A DNA stretch of 64,000 nucleotides from NCBI GenBank assembly GCA_904063045.1, contig CAJFCJ010000001.1, positions 3,293,501 through 3,357,500 on the forward strand, written 5' to 3'. Origin of the DNA: Dimorphilus gyrociliatus (taxonomy: Eukaryota > Annelida > Polychaeta > Dinophilidae). Below the pieces are notes generated by a model. It searched no databases. It was not told the origin of the DNA and saw nothing but the letters and a program-made list of their open reading frames with translations. This document shows positions 26,165 to 39,784 of this stretch, one piece after another. Each line of letters opens with the position of its first letter. Positions within the stretch are counted from its first letter, which is position 1. Made by a program: the position numbers and the translations under genes.

Positions 26165-27002
26165 TATAAGTGGTGGTTGTGCTACTGGATTTACTCTAGA
26201 TTTTTCTCCAACAAAATATGATTGTACATCATGTACTGCTGCTGGACTAGATCATTGCACTTTTGCTGTATCTTCGGGAGATACATGTATGTGTGGAAGA
26301 TGTACTGCTGATGTAGCAGGAAAAGTATATCATAAACATCCTACACTACCAGGATGCACACAAAATGATGAAATTCCCAATTGTTCTTCTCACACATTGA
26401 AACTTAAAAATGGAGCTTATGTAGTAGCATGGACAGCCTGTTCAGGTGTAAATGTTTTGGCTGAAGATGGATTGTCATGTGTGGCTTGCTCAAAAACTTG
26501 TACTGGAGGTTCAAAAGTAGTTGCTGCTGGTGCATCAACATGTACATGTGATTGTGCTGCTGTTGGTTTCGTAAATACTGCTGGAGATGATTGTATTACT
26601 TGTGCAACAGCTGGAAAAGCAGGATGTTCAGAGGTACACCTAAATGGAGCAACATGGGAGTGCAAAACATGCAATGTCAAACATGTTCTGTACCATCTGG
26701 TGGAAGTGGTCTTGTTTGTTTAACATGTTCAAATAAGTTTTATTTGAATAGTGATGATTGTGGCCAATGTCCGAAGTTCTGTAAAGAATGTTCATACAAT
26801 CAAAAATACGAATGTATAAAGTGTTATGAGAGATATGCAAAGGCATCAAATGGAACATGTGTACCATGTCCATCAAATTGTGAGACATGTATAGCCAATG
26901 CAGATAAGACAACAAGATGTACAAAATGCATATCAAATCATTTTCTTTAAAAACTGATGGAACTTGTGTACCATGTTCAGAAGCTGCTTTTGCAAATTGT
27001 GC
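26165..27002 (+). pseudogene. Chimeric fragment of gene C-like exons 9 and 10
   Basis: Bases 26165-26675 match gene C exon 9 (about 53393-53900). At about 26675-26690 the match jumps directly to gene C exon 10 (from about 55178), and it runs to about 27000. The jump falls where both exons share AAACATG and AATGxCAAA sequence, so a repeat-mediated deletion is the likely cause. The joining shifts the frame. There is no start, no intron 9 and no exon 11. At about 27002 it switches again to sequence matching the 3' flank of gene C (about 56200). Confidence 0.85.
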
Positions 27003-28078
27003 AACTGGTGGACCAAACTGTAATTGTAATGAAATGAAAGTCAGTAATGATGCTATTTGAAAGGTTGATTTTTTATTTATGATAAAAATTATGATGCGTC
27101 TCTCAATACAAGCTGATGACTTTTGATGATCGTTGCCAATAGTTTTTGTTATATTATTAATATTGAAAAATGATTGATTTGCTCTTTCCAGAAGAATATT
27201 TTTTTATTATTGGGTCACATAAAGAAATATTGTATATAGTATAATAAATTTCTATGGTGTTCAAGAGAGAAATGTTTTAGTATTTCATTAATTTGAGAGG
27301 AGACAATCAATAGATGCTGTAATTTCTCCATCATGAAAATTTTAGTAACAAAATTGGTATCTGTCAAACAACATTGGGATAGGGGTCAACACAAAGCGTT
27401 CACAAGTGAGATATTGAAAGGTAACATTTCGGGTTGAACATTGTGGGCGAGAGGTTTCAATCTAATCAAAAAGATTAGACATAGATAAGAGCTACATTAG
27501 GGTTAGGATAAACCACACAATTTTTGATTTTTTCTGTCGCGTCCAGTTGGATTACACAATCCAAAAGTATTTTTGTAATCGAATAAACTGTGGTTACATA
27601 TAGATTTATATAAACTAATATACTGTATATAAGTATATATATCCAAACATTCTTTAAAGTATACAATAAGGTATTTAGGAATGTGAATTCTTTTTGTTAA
27701 AGTGCAGTACTCGCATTTCGTTTGAGAAAATGCTACTTTACTTGAAGATATAGCTCTTTATTGCCAGAAACATATATTATGAACTTTTGCTTTATTTTTT
27801 AACACTGTTTATCAGATGTGATAGTATTTTACTGTTGTTTTTAAAGTATGTATGCTGTATATTGTGGCTCTACATAATTTATGTATAAACCAGATGAAAT
27901 TCTATCTTACCTTTACAACATGTACTTAAGACGTAGAAAAATAAAATAATCGCTATTATCAATGACAGCAATAAAAAATACATCAATTATCCAAAAACAG
28001 AAAAGAAAATGATATTGTTGAATTGAATAAAAACATCTGCTTTAGCTAATTTTATCTATCAATTTTTGATAAAAGACT
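27003..28078. repeat. Segmental duplicate of the gene C / gene D intergenic region
   Basis: This stretch matches 56200-57427 base by base over long runs, for example the blocks at 27040-27140 versus 56215-56320 and 27710-28078 versus 57020-57427. Together with the flanking pseudogenes it forms a decayed copy of the tail-to-tail junction of genes C and D. Confidence 0.85.
27380..27510 (-). mobile_element. Degenerate copy of the small TAGGG-ended element
   Basis: The sequence from 27380 begins TAGGGGTCAACACAAAGCG, close to the reverse complement of the right end of the element at 40247-40447. It also shares the internal AGTGAGAT, AATCAAAAAG and TTAGGGTTAGG blocks in the same order. It lies inside the segmental duplication, so it shares its origin with the copy near 56606 and is not a separate insertion. 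The far end is not defined. Confidence 0.6.
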
Positions 28079-28410
28079 TCAAGTTTTGTTGATTAATATT
28101 GAGAATATAAATGAGAAATATATATATAAACTGATTACAGTTTGTCTCGCTGAACCTGCTTTACCATTTAATACCCAAGTATTACATTTTTCTCCTCTAC
28201 AATATTTTACACACTCTCTCTTTCCTTCTATCATTTTACAATTTTCATTCTCATTTGACGTGGTACAAGTTTCATTGGAACATCCTCTTGTAAATATTAC
28301 TGTTTTTGAAACTTCTGTTCTATAAGCCCAACAATCACCAATACCACAATCAATTATTTTCACTTTGTCTGTCACATTCTTTATATCAGACACATCATTT
28401 CCACAATCTT
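28079..28410 (-). pseudogene. LU-domain exon relic of a gene D copy
   Basis: This is a near copy of gene D exon 11 (57428-57789). It retains IDCGIGDCWAYR, the CRGEKCN end of the LU signature and the same hydrophobic tail ending INKT. The first Cys of the CC pair is replaced by Tyr. Sequence corresponding to the start of the exon (the first CxxC and the acceptor) is gone, replaced after about 28410 by unrelated DNA. No other gene D exon follows, so it cannot make the full protein. Confidence 0.85.
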
Positions 28411-28519
28411 AAGCAAGTTTGAATATGAATTCAAAATATCAAGACATTTCAGTGCATGTTTGATGCAGAGAAATGTTTTACTTCTTGTGTTTTTCAATAC
28501 ATTAGCATTTTTTTTTCAG

Positions 28520-28702
28520 GGAAATGTTTTAAGTGTATAGGAAATCAAGCAGACTGTGGAAATGATATTTCTTGAATGAAGAATTCAACTGATAAAGTGA
28601 AAGTTATTGATTGTGGAATTGATGATTCCTGGTCTTGTGTCTGCAACTCTATTGATTGTATTGTGCATTGTTGTATTTTTTGCTCAGATGAGCCTTGTAT
28701 AA
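28520..28702 (+). pseudogene. Internally deleted LU exon matching gene B
   Basis: It begins after a preserved TTTTTTTCAG acceptor and matches gene B exon 11 from 35521. A TGA interrupts it after NDIS. After the GIGD-equivalent region it jumps to the last part of the exon (35812 onward), so most of the LU core is missing. The match continues into the 3' flank (28703-28990 versus 35886-36130). Confidence 0.85.
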
Positions 28703-29695
28703 AGTTGTAAAGGAATTTATATTGTGTTAAAACTTGTGTCTTTTTTTCATATCTAAGCCGCGTATACTTTGAATTACTGATTAAAAATATATTTAATATC
28801 AATAATAACATCATCTACAACCTTCATGCCTAAAAGTTGATGTAAAATGAGCCACAGAAGACTGTTTGATATTTTAGGAGCCTTAGCTGATTTTGAAAAA
28901 AAAAATGCAAATTGTGCCATTCGAAAGACTTGATGTAGAGCATGATATTGTATAATGTAAGGGTCATGATAGCAATCTGCTATCAAAGTTTGTTTGAAAG
29001 TTAGGTGTAAAGGACAAAAATTTCAAAAAAATATCAATATATAGAAGAAAGGAGTGCAATTTTCATAGCTATCTCATTTCCAACAATGACTAGACAAGCT
29101 TTAAATATTTCTTATAATAGTAAAAAAGATAAGACTTGAAGAAAGACATATCATTTGAAAAAGACAATCCTTGCCCACCAATCCCAGTAAATTAGAAAAG
29201 CAGTAGAAACAGAATGAGTACAAATTGGTTATAGACTATCCATTTTCTAGTATATATAAACATGATTAAAAGACAAATTATCTTATTATTTATTATCTAC
29301 TTTAAAAATTATAAGCTACTCTTAATCCTTTTGTAAATACAATATATTTGAATACTGTTTATTATTCTAATCTTTGAAAGAAATAGTTAGTTCAATCAAA
29401 CGCTGATTACAATCATAAGTTCAATACCCAAAAAAATTAATATTCTGATCCTAATACAAGACAAGTAAGAAGTATTTAAAAACCACAAAACAAATAATTT
29501 CATGCAAATATTAGTAGTTTAAAATGCAATGAACCAAGATATTATCCTAGAGATAGACCAAAAACAACGACTTAATATAAAAGGATATAAATCAATTGAA
29601 GGACATAATATTTTAGGAGAAAGACACTTCAGTTGAAAACCTAAAATAACTTTTCAGTAATTTCAATACACCCCAGGAAACTAACTAAGATAGGA
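28703..29695. other. Duplicated gene B 3' flank, then intergenic DNA
   Basis: Bases 28703 to about 28990 copy the sequence downstream of gene B. From about 29000 to 29585 I see nothing but AT-rich DNA. The right end is the gene B upstream region. Confidence 0.6.
29586..29592 (+). promoter_or_regulatory. Candidate TATA box of gene B
   Basis: TATAAAT lies 110 bases ahead of the gene B ATG. Genes C and E have a TATAAATA at a comparable place. In such AT-rich DNA the match alone is weak. Confidence 0.35.
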
Positions 29696-32600
29696 ATGAG
29701 AACAATAGTTATCCTCTTTTTAGCAATTATTCTTCAGGGTAAATGTCTGTTCAATATCACATTCATAAAAAAAGTCACGTTTGCTTTAATCTTACTTTAG
29801 AATCAAGAGGTGCAACTGTTCCAACAACTAATGTTTACAACTGCGATGCTGGACAGACTGGACTTCGACGTGTAACTTGTGGTATGTGTTCTTCGGGAAG
29901 AATACCAACTAAAGATAAGTTAAAATGTTTACGTAAGTCTGTTGTTTTTTCATTTTGTCAATATTTCAAAGATATTGTGTTCTAGTCATTTATTGTTTAA
30001 ATAGAATGTCCAAATTGGTGTATAAAAGGCGAGTGCGTTGAGAAATCTTCTTGGACAAATGAAAATGACGCAACTGATTGTAAAGCTTGCACTGAACACT
30101 ACTATCTTAAAGGGACAGTTTGCGAAGGTAAAGTGATTTTTAAGACAATGAAATAAGTTTTATACAGTATACAGCATTACAGCAAATTGTAGTACTTGAA
30201 AAATTCTATATACTGTATTACAGAATGTTCAATTGGGTGCAAAAATTGTACTGATGCAACTATTTGCAACGCTTGTTATTCAAATTATGTACTGAAAGAT
30301 ACGCCTAAGGAATGTGCCTCTTGCCCATCGAATTGTGTTGCCTGCAATTGGAATACCGCAAACGCAGCAGCCGAATGTTCGACATGTAAAGATGAGTTTG
30401 TTGTCAACGATAAAAAAACTTGTACAGGTCAGTTTCTTTTTTCTTTGACACAATAGATACAGTATATCTTACGGCTTTTCTCATTATAAACATGACGCAT
30501 TTTCAGCTTGTGGATCGTACTGTAAGTCATGCTCATACTCCAAAGATAACGGTGTTAGTTGTAGTAGCTGCTATTCTAATGCCTACAAAGAAACAAATAG
30601 TGCTGTTTCCACTTGCAAATTATGCTCAACAGCAATCTCTGGCTGTAAAAGGTGTACAAATAAAGATACTTGTACTGAGTGCTTATCAAAAGCATATTCT
30701 ATTACATCTTCAAATAAATGTGAAGCGTGTAGCACAGTTTCTGCATCGTGCATAGAATGTGATGCAAGTAGTGGAGTTAACAAATGTAAAAAATGCATGA
30801 GTGGTTATTACTTAAACTCTGGCTCCTGTTCTCTATGTCCACGAAATTGTGATACTTGCGAACAAAGGGACAATATTATTAAATGCACAAAGTGTAAAGT
30901 AGATTATACAATTGTTGATGTAAAGAGCTGTGATAGATGTCCAGATAATTGTCTCCAGTGCCATGTAGTAGTGGACAAATTGGTTTGTAGAACAGGAGGA
31001 TGTGCATCTAAATATGCATTAAATTCGAATAATCTATGTAGTAAATGTCCAGACAATTGCAATGCATGCACCTGGAACTCGGCAAATTCCAGAACTGAAT
31101 GTAACGGAAATGGCGCAAGTCATTCTTGCGTTGAAAATTTTGGAGGAAGATCTTGGGGGAGAAAAAATGATGGAACCTGTGTTTGTAAGTTTGTTTCTAT
31201 CGTTGTTGTCTTCTTTTTTAATGGACATTAAATTTTCATTATGTAATTTTATTAATATAAAATTTTGCAGCTTGCCCAAGTAATTGTCTAAAATGCTACT
31301 TTAAAATTACTTCATCTTCTACTCCAGTATGTTATGCTTCTAAATGTGCTAAAGGATTCGGTTTTGATGATACTACTGGAACATGTTTTCCATGTCAAAC
31401 AGGGTGTGATTATTGTAAAAAAGCATCGACTAGTTCCATATGTCAAAAATGTAGTGAAAAATATGCACCTAAATTCGTTACTGGAACATCAAATATAGAA
31501 ACGTGTATTTCATGTTCCTCATTAAGCAATTGCGATCATTGTGAAGTTATTGGAAATGATGTAAAATGTAGAAGATCACCGTGTGCATCAAAGTCGACTG
31601 GAACAAATAAGAAATTTTCATTTTCAAGTAGTACTTGTGCTACTGCATGTCCAGCAGATAGTTCTTGCCCGTCGGCTGATGTTCATGATGAGAATGAAAT
31701 TTGTTACTGTAGGAACTGTCCATCAGGATCAGTAACAGTTACAGCAGGAGCGAATGCAGGTGTTTGTAAAAGTTGCGGAATCGACTGCGAGGAATGTGTA
31801 TTGTCTGCTAATAAAGAAGATGTTGAGTGTAGGACATGTAAAGGATCGAAACAATGGGTTACAGTGGAAACAGGCTCTCCCGCTGCTATTGTAAGAGGAT
31901 GTTATGGTATGTATTATTAAATCAATGCTAATATTCATTAATAAGTAATTAATCTATATATGAGTTCTTTAATTTAATGCAAAATAAAAATAATAATTTT
32001 ATTTAAAGACTGTTCAATTGCTTCTCCGATGTGTAAACTATTTGAATACACCGGTAGTCCTGCTATTTGCAAATGTAAAACTGGTGAATGCATAGGTGAT
32101 ATATCTCATACCTCACCAAATGATAGACTGACTGTCTTACAATCTCCAACCAATCACCAAGAGTGCAAAGGTTAGTAATAATATAATAATCATCTCAATT
32201 GATTTAAAATAAATGTGTTTAAAGCTTGTCATGAACATGTATCAAACGCTTTATGGTGCGGTGGAACATATGCAATGCCTACTCTTGCCACATGTAAATT
32301 TGGTTATATGAGAGATTGTGGTGGAACGGCTTGCTTGAGTATGTTGAAAAGACTTACTTTATAAATCCATTCTGTTCATATATTTATATTTTATTTTATG
32401 TTATAATACAGAAATAGTGCCAAATTGTGCCTTCGCTTTCCCCATACCTTCCCCAGTTTCTCCTTCAATAGCCACTTGCACACAATGTGCAACCAATGCT
32501 TACTATGATCCAACAACTGGCTTGTGTCCAATATGTAATGCAGACCCTACAAGAGCTTCTTGCACGTCATGTATTTATGATTCAGGAAATGTGCTGTGTA

Positions 32601-35600
32601 CTGGTTGTAATTCACCTAGTAAAAAGGGATACAAATGTGGAACAACTGATTGTGGAACATCAATACCAAACTGTGCTACACCTTGGGCTATGGATGATTC
32701 CGGTTCAACTTGTAAATGCCATCTATGTACTGGTCCTTCGACGGAAACTGTAACACCTCTTGATGCTAATCAATTCTTTGGAACAGGATGTGGTGCACCG
32801 CAATCCGCTGCAATACCCAATTGTGACACTCAGGCTATAGTACCATCTCCATCAGCAACAGATTATTGTCAAATATGCAGTACAGGATATACAACAAAGG
32901 CTGGAAATGCTGCATGTGAAGACATCACTCCATTTACTAGTACATGCCAAACAGGATATATTAGTTCCTGGTGAACTTACTTGTGGGCTTCCTTCTCCAA
33001 ACCATTTTACAGATACAACAACACCCATTAATGTACCTGTTGCTGTGGATCCAGGAAGTAGATCACCCAGTGGATGTCTAGGCTATCTAGCTATTGAAGG
33101 CGTTACAGCTAGTGATGGTCGGTGTGGTGCGTGTCCTACTGGTCAAGAATTGGAAGTTGTTTCACCCTCCCAATATAAATGCACAGCTTGTACAGTTTCG
33201 GGAAGAGATAACTGTGAATTTGTTGTTGCGCATAATGGAGGTTGTAGGTGTGGAAGATGCACTGCTGATGCTTCACCAAACTTTTTTATTATGAAACCTG
33301 ATCACTCTAGTTGTCTGCAGTGCACTCTAATAACAGATTGTACGACTCATACATTACGTTTAGCAAATGGTGGATACCTTTGTGCTTGTGCTGCTTGCGG
33401 TATGGGCAGAATACTAAGCGCTGATGGATTCCATTGTGTGGATTGCAGTTCCTCAACATGTAGTGGTGGAACGATAGCAGTTAATTCAGGAACAACTTGT
33501 TCATGCGAATGTGCAGCTGGATCATTTAAAAAGGCAGATGGTACCGGTTGCGTTCCTTGTACTGCGGCAAATTTTGCCAACTGTCAAACTAATGGGTTTA
33601 AATTGAATTCTGATAATACATGTGGTTGTAGTGGTTGTGCAACAGGTTACGTAATGAAATCAGATAAAAGTGCTTGTCTCAGCTGTACAGCCACTACACC
33701 TGGAGGAATTACTCCCAATTGTAAAACATGTACAGAAAGTTTAGCAACTGCTGGAAGTATTGATAAGTGTACATTGTGTAATGATCACTTTGCACTGAAA
33801 GCCGAAACAGCACCAACTGCTCCTAGTTGTATGGCTTGTGAAACTGGTTGTAAAACATGTACAGTTGATACAACTACTACACCAGCTACAACAAGTAATA
33901 AATGCAGAGTTTGTAATCCAGGCTACGCTCTCAACAATGCTGGCAAATGTATTCAATGTCCACAAACGCCGACAATTTGTTCTGAATGTTTGATAAATCC
34001 TGCAGATGAAACACAAACACTTTGTTTACAATTTGGATGTGGATCTAACGCATTGCGAGATAACGATTTTAAATGTGAAGGCTGTTCAATTGCCAATTGT
34101 CAAAAATGTGTTAAAGATATTGGAAACACATTCAAATGTTTAAAATGTAATGATAAGCATTATATGGATTCAGTTGGATCATGTCAAACTTGTGTGGCAG
34201 ATTGTGATTTCTGCATTGATGGAACCACTTGTTTACCGAATGGATGTAAAGAAGGTTTTATCAGACATAGGACAGAGGGAATTTGCATATCCTGTACAGG
34301 AAGCGGCGTTTCAAGATGTATTTACAGCAATGCCCAATCAGATACTCTAGTACCAAAAGTATGTAAGACAGGTTATATACTGAATATAGGAGTAACACCT
34401 CACGTTTGCCAGAGTAGGTTTCAATATTTTCTCATAGTTTACTGATAAAACATTTCATAACTATTATATTTTTACTTATTCAGAATGTGATTCAAACTGT
34501 AAAAGTTGTCCTACAAATGGAAAAGATAAGTGTGATTCTGGACAATGTAACAGTGGATACATCTATGACTCTACTGATCAAAAGTGTTACCCTAACAAAT
34601 TTGGATGCCTAACTTCAACAAGAAGTAATGGTAAAACAACTTGTCAATCATGTAATACAGCAACTTCAGTACTTTCCAATGGTGAATGTAAAACATGTCC
34701 TACTGGTTGCAGTGGATGTTCATTTGATGCTGCAACAAGCAAATTTACTTGTTCATCTTGTAAAGCACAATACTACAAGACAAATGATAATTTGTGTTCG
34801 CCTTGTCCAACTGGTTGCAGTGCTTGTTCTCTCAATGGAGCATCAGTTGAATGTACAAGTTGTCTCGCCACTTATGGTTTAAAAGGAACTTCATGTGAGT
34901 TATGTGGTATTGGAGAATGTCAAACATGTTCTGCTTCATCTGGAGGAAGCTCCTTGGTCTGCATGTCCTGTTCAAGTAAATTCTATTTGAGTAATGAGGA
35001 TTGTGGTCAATGTCCGAAATTCTGTAAAGAATGTTCATACAATCAAAAATATGAATGTACAAAGTGTTATGACAGATATGCAAAGGCATCGGATGGAACT
35101 TGTGTACCGTGTCCATCAAATTGTGAAATATGTACAGCCAATGCAGATAAGACAACAAGATGTACAAAATGCATATCTAATTCATATTCGTTAAAAACTG
35201 ATGGAACTTGTTCACTATGTTCTGAAGCTGCGTTTGCAAATTGTGCAACTTGTGGACCAACTCCTTCAGGTGGAAAATCGAAATGTGATATGTGTAGTGG
35301 AGGATTTACTCTGCAAGATGATAAACTAGCGTGCGTTTCATGTTTAATTATTGGTTGTGATATGTGTGCACATGGTCGAGTATGTTCGAAATGTAAATCA
35401 GGATTCTATTTACATAATTATGACAGAGAATGTGCAAGTTTGTTTTCTCTCTCTATTCTGAAATTTTTGAGGATTTCTTGATATACAGTATATTACTAAT
35501 GTAATGATATTTTGTTTCAGGAAAATGTTTTGAGTGTAAAGGAAATCAAGCAGACTGCGGAAATGATATATCCAGTACCAAGAATTCAACTAACAAAGTG

Positions 35601-35885
35601 AAGGTAATCGATTGTGGAATTGGTGATTGTTGGGCCTATAGAACAGAAGTTTCAGGAACAATAACATTTGCAAGAGGATGCTCAAATGAAACTTGCACTT
35701 CGTCAAATGAGAATGAAAATTGTAAAACAGTACAGGGGAAGAAAGAATGCGTACAATGCTGTAGAGGAGAAAGATGTAACACTTGGGCATTGGATGGTAA
35801 AGCAGGAGTTGCTGGTCTTGTGTCTTCAACTCTATTGATTGTATTGTGCATTGTTGAATCTTTTGCTCAGATGAGCCTTGTATAA
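29696..35885 (+). CDS. Gene B: CxxC-repeat, LU-domain surface protein with one frameshift
   Basis: Eleven exons: 29696-29738, 29801-29932, 30005-30127, 30224-30427, 30507-31184, 31271-31906, 32009-32170, 32225-32338, 32418-34413, 34484-35437, 35521-35885. All introns are phase 1. Exons 2, 3, 4, 7 and 8 have exactly the lengths of those in gene A (132, 123, 204, 162, 114 nt). Exon 9 is 1996 nt, one more than a multiple of three. The frame breaks at about 32950-32970: after TCQTGYI one frame meets a TGA, while the next frame continues with LVPGELTCGLPSPNHF, matching the paralogues. Taken otherwise intact the product would be about 1801 residues: signal peptide (MRTIVILFLAIILQ), cysteine repeats, LU domain (about 1681 onward) with QCCRGERCN, hydrophobic tail. 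The break may be a real mutation or a sequencing error. Acceptor 9 is taken at the second AG (32416-32417), because the first would put a stop in frame. Confidence 0.85.
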
Positions 35886-37654
35886 AGTTGTAAAGGAATT
35901 TATATTGTGTTAAAACTTGTGTCTTTTTTTCATATCTATGCCGCGTATACTTTGAATTACTGATTAAAAATATATTTAATATTAATAATAACATCATCTA
36001 CAAACTTCACGCCTAGACGTTGATGTAGAATGTGCCACAAAAGACTGTTTGATATTTTAGGAGCCTTAGCTGATTTTGAAAAGAAAGACGTAAAATGCGC
36101 CATTCTTATATCATGTAATAGTCATGATAACAATCCAAGTTTTAATCAAAAAATTAGTATCTTTTGAAAAAGCAATTTCTGTTTTACTACTCCCAATGAA
36201 ATTGAGAACCAATAGAAAACATATTGGAATTTAATATATTATTCAATAATAGATTATTAAATTCCCAAAAATACTTCTTCCTTTACCTACTTACAATCTC
36301 ATTCTAACCAATTTTCTCTGTAAAAATGAATGTTTCTGTCAAGAAGAACATTAGCTACTGCTATTGCTATCCTTTGAAAATAGAGTTTTTGTTGAATTAC
36401 TCCAGATGAAATTCGGAAGCCATAAAAAAACAAATTTGAATGTTTTAAATAGTTTCATATTAGATTATTCAGTTTCTAAAAATATCCTCATTTACATACC
36501 AATAATCATATCCCAATCACCCTGATCTCCATAAAAATAGAGGTACTCTCCTCAAACAAGATTAATAATCTGTTAAATTAAAGATTAAAGTACTATTATG
36601 ATCTGACAGGGTAAATAATATGTTCTTTTATTTAAAATCCTAAATGCAAACAATATTTGGATCGAAAAGCCTTTATTTCATGAAACACAAAAGATTCTAT
36701 TCAAGACATTCCTTAACAAATTAATAAAATTATTATTGTAACAAAACCTAATAAAGTGAACCATCTTTTCAAAAAGTCATTTTGAAACATAGTTTCAGTT
36801 CACTTCTCCTCGGAAAAAAAGACAGTCTTTCCCTTTTAATAGCAATTCTCATTTAAATATATTTAGATATTGAAAGACCAACTGCTTTTAGGACACTTTT
36901 ATCAAATCAGAGATATTCATACAAATTTTTTTTCTGTACTTCTTCATTCACAATTCCAATCCACTCTATTCACTTCAAAGTTTGAACAAAAGATCATATC
37001 AAGCAGAGAATAAAAATATAACACGAGTCTCACTATCTGCAATATCTCATAATCACAATTAGCAAAATTATTCCAACTTCTGGAAAAAGGTGACACAATA
37101 AGTAAATTAAGGAGTGGAACAAAGCTATTTTATACTATAGTATTCCAGATATTGAATTGGAGACTACACCACTACAAAGTTATTTCACATTCACAAAGAA
37201 AGATTTCTTAGTAATTATTACAAGTCCTAAACCTTTTGTGTAAAGCAATGTCTTAAAGGAGTGAGATTTTATGAACTTTAGCTTATCAACGATGCCTTTT
37301 TAGACAAATCCTGACTTTTCTCAACAATACTTTGATTGAATGTTTAACAACAGTGTTTTGCGTATGTGATGCGCAATAAAATCTTATATAGTAAAACTGA
37401 AATAAAAAGAAAACAACATATTATTTCTCACCAGACACTAAAACATTTACTAGACAACAGAAACTTTTTTCGCACCTGTATTAGATACGCGAAATAGTTA
37501 GTAACTAGTTGTCATTTTCCGAACTCAAATTTTTTCTGTACCCTCTTTATTTGCTATTTTAGCAACGTTATACACAAAAAAAGATTTCCCTAATCCTCTT
37601 CTGAATATTTTGGAAGTGTTATTTAAAACTTCCGCAATCTTGAGTTATCCGATT
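35886..37654. other. Intergenic, no gene seen
   Basis: The first 250 bases are the gene B 3' flank that is duplicated at 28703-28990. Beyond that I find only AT-rich non-coding DNA. Confidence 0.55.
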
Positions 37655-38120
37655 GCTTTTCTCTACCTTTGTCATTTGACATACACAATTACTATCCATA
37701 TAATATCCAGTATTACATTTCAAATATTTCAGAGTATCACCAATTTGTTCAACACAAATGTCACAATCAGTAAGAGAAGCACTTAAATCACAATTAAAAT
37801 CGCTATCTCTTAGAGCACCAGTTACACATCCAAATGGAGACATACTGCTCTTGTCTGATTATCAAGGTCAATGTTGCAAACGTAGCAGATGTGTGGTGAC
37901 TGTGGACATTGAACACAGAGTCCTATATTATTGAGTGCATAACCATATGAAGAAACTATACATTTATTATCAGTTGTAGCTGAATCTCCTTATGCGTCAA
38001 TTGTGCAGGTTGTACATCCTGTACCACATGTTGTGCATTACGGATTAGTTCTTGGGGTTGAAGATGTATGCAATTCATATCCACTGTCACAGTCAGAGAA
38101 AGCTGATATTTGACCAACTG
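37655..38120 (-). pseudogene. Exon 9 fragment of a gene C-like copy, inverted
   Basis: Read on the minus strand it matches gene C exon 9 over about 54003-54450. Retained pieces include GALRDSDFNCD, CDICVEQIGDTL and GYYMDSN. There are stops and frame breaks, and several cysteines are lost (for example the KCLKC block reads KYLKC). It is an isolated piece between genes, in the opposite orientation to its neighbours B and E. Confidence 0.8.
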
Positions 38121-39784
38121 GAAAAGATCTATCTTTCTCTTCATTTACAAAATGTTAAATTCAATTTAATATTGATTTGTTCAGAATGACAGTTGAAATG
38201 TCAGTTTTTATTCATTTAGTATTAGTTACAAATGAATTAAATGATTGGGTTAGCTGGATTGAAATTGTTTAATGGAGAGATCCACTGACTTGAGAGGCTG
38301 GAATGTTTACAGAGAGTCCTATAATAGGATTTAGCTTAAAAGATATCTGATGAAACATGGTTGAATATATGAAACTTGAAACTGAACAATGTGTTGTTAA
38401 TATGAAGAATATGAATACAGTTGTAGATTATTGCTTGTCTGTGCCTATCGGGTCGAATTTGTGTTTGAATGGAACACATTTCTGGGAAACTTATTATGAA
38501 CATTATCTAAATATATTTTCAGATAAAAGAAGCAGAGGCGTTGGGATTAGCGAGTGTGGGCAATTCGAATTGTTCATAAATTCTGTTAAGTTAATGCGCC
38601 CACACAAAAATGCAGAAAAGGAGATTAGCAGTCTGTAATGGTATATGTCAATAAGACAGTTTTCTTGAGCTAATAGTAACTGTGAATGCTCCATAGATCA
38701 AAAGCAAAGAAACATTTTGAAAAAATGTTCATTTAAAATGGTATCATTCAATTGGCAATAATTTTCATTCAATATTTGTAAATTACTGTTTCTTTAGCAA
38801 AAATTAAAAATGTTTAATCTCTGCGAATTCCAAAAAATGAACATAAAGAGAAAATTTTCCCTACAAAGACAAACCTACAAAATGATTACAAAACAAATGA
38901 AGACAAATAAATATAGTATAGAGAATAATTTAATCAGAAATGATAACATTTCTATATACAGTTTTTTTTAAAAAAACTTGATAATAAACGTCATAACTTT
39001 AACATTAATGAATACTACTTTTTTGCATAGTTTAAAGATATTAATACTATACAACAGTATATTGTATATATTGTAGAAGAAAATATTAACATTTCTTGCA
39101 TTACTTAACTTGAAATATTACTCCAAATATATTTAATTCCATTTAGAAATCCAAACAATAAAATATACTTTTTGGGTTTTGGAGGGGAGCGTTTGAAATC
39201 AAAGTGTAAAATATGTCTTTCATCACACTTATCATTTCACAATTGCAGTTTAATCACTGATGCTCTCTGTTTGTATAATAAAATAAAACAAAAAACACTG
39301 GACAATACCACGCTCATCACAAAAGACTATTACAATAAAACAGACTTTCTAACATTATAAATAATAAGTAAAAATATGAATATAAATATTTCAAAATTAT
39401 TTAGTTCATTCTTCAAAATCAGATCAGAAGAAAAATTTTAATTAAACTTTCTTATAAGGAAATGATAACATTTAAATATTTCACAAATATCAAAAATTCT
39501 TTTGCAAAAGTTATATTAATTTCTATTATGGCAACAAATAAATTATTTTCTCTATTCATATGCAAATTTCTCCAATAATAACCTCTTTACAACTCCAAAA
39601 CAAGAACATAGAAACCAAAGAGTATAAATACAGTATAATTCTCATTTCTTCAAACTACACATAATCAGTGCCAGCCAGAAAATATTTCTTTCAAAAAACA
39701 AGTACAGTAAAACATTTTAATGACAAAATAACAAAACTAAAATATTTTCGATTCCAACATAAAGGGCTGATTAAAGAATAATTC
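38121..39784. other. Upstream flank of pseudogene E, duplicated ahead of gene C
   Basis: Blocks at about 38270-38710, 38780-39170 and 39440-39784 match about 48580-48910, 49250-49620 and 49740-50076 ahead of gene C. The open frame at 38357-38638 falls in this duplicated flank and is not open in the gene C counterpart, so I do not call it a gene. Confidence 0.65.
39623..39630 (+). promoter_or_regulatory. Candidate TATA box of pseudogene E
   Basis: TATAAATA lies about 160 bases before the ATG, in a flank nearly identical to that of gene C (49918-49925). Confidence 0.4.

Noticed and set aside
38357-38638. 93-residue open frame upstream of pseudogene E
   Set aside because: The same sequence ahead of gene C has stops and indels, and the translation resembles no family.
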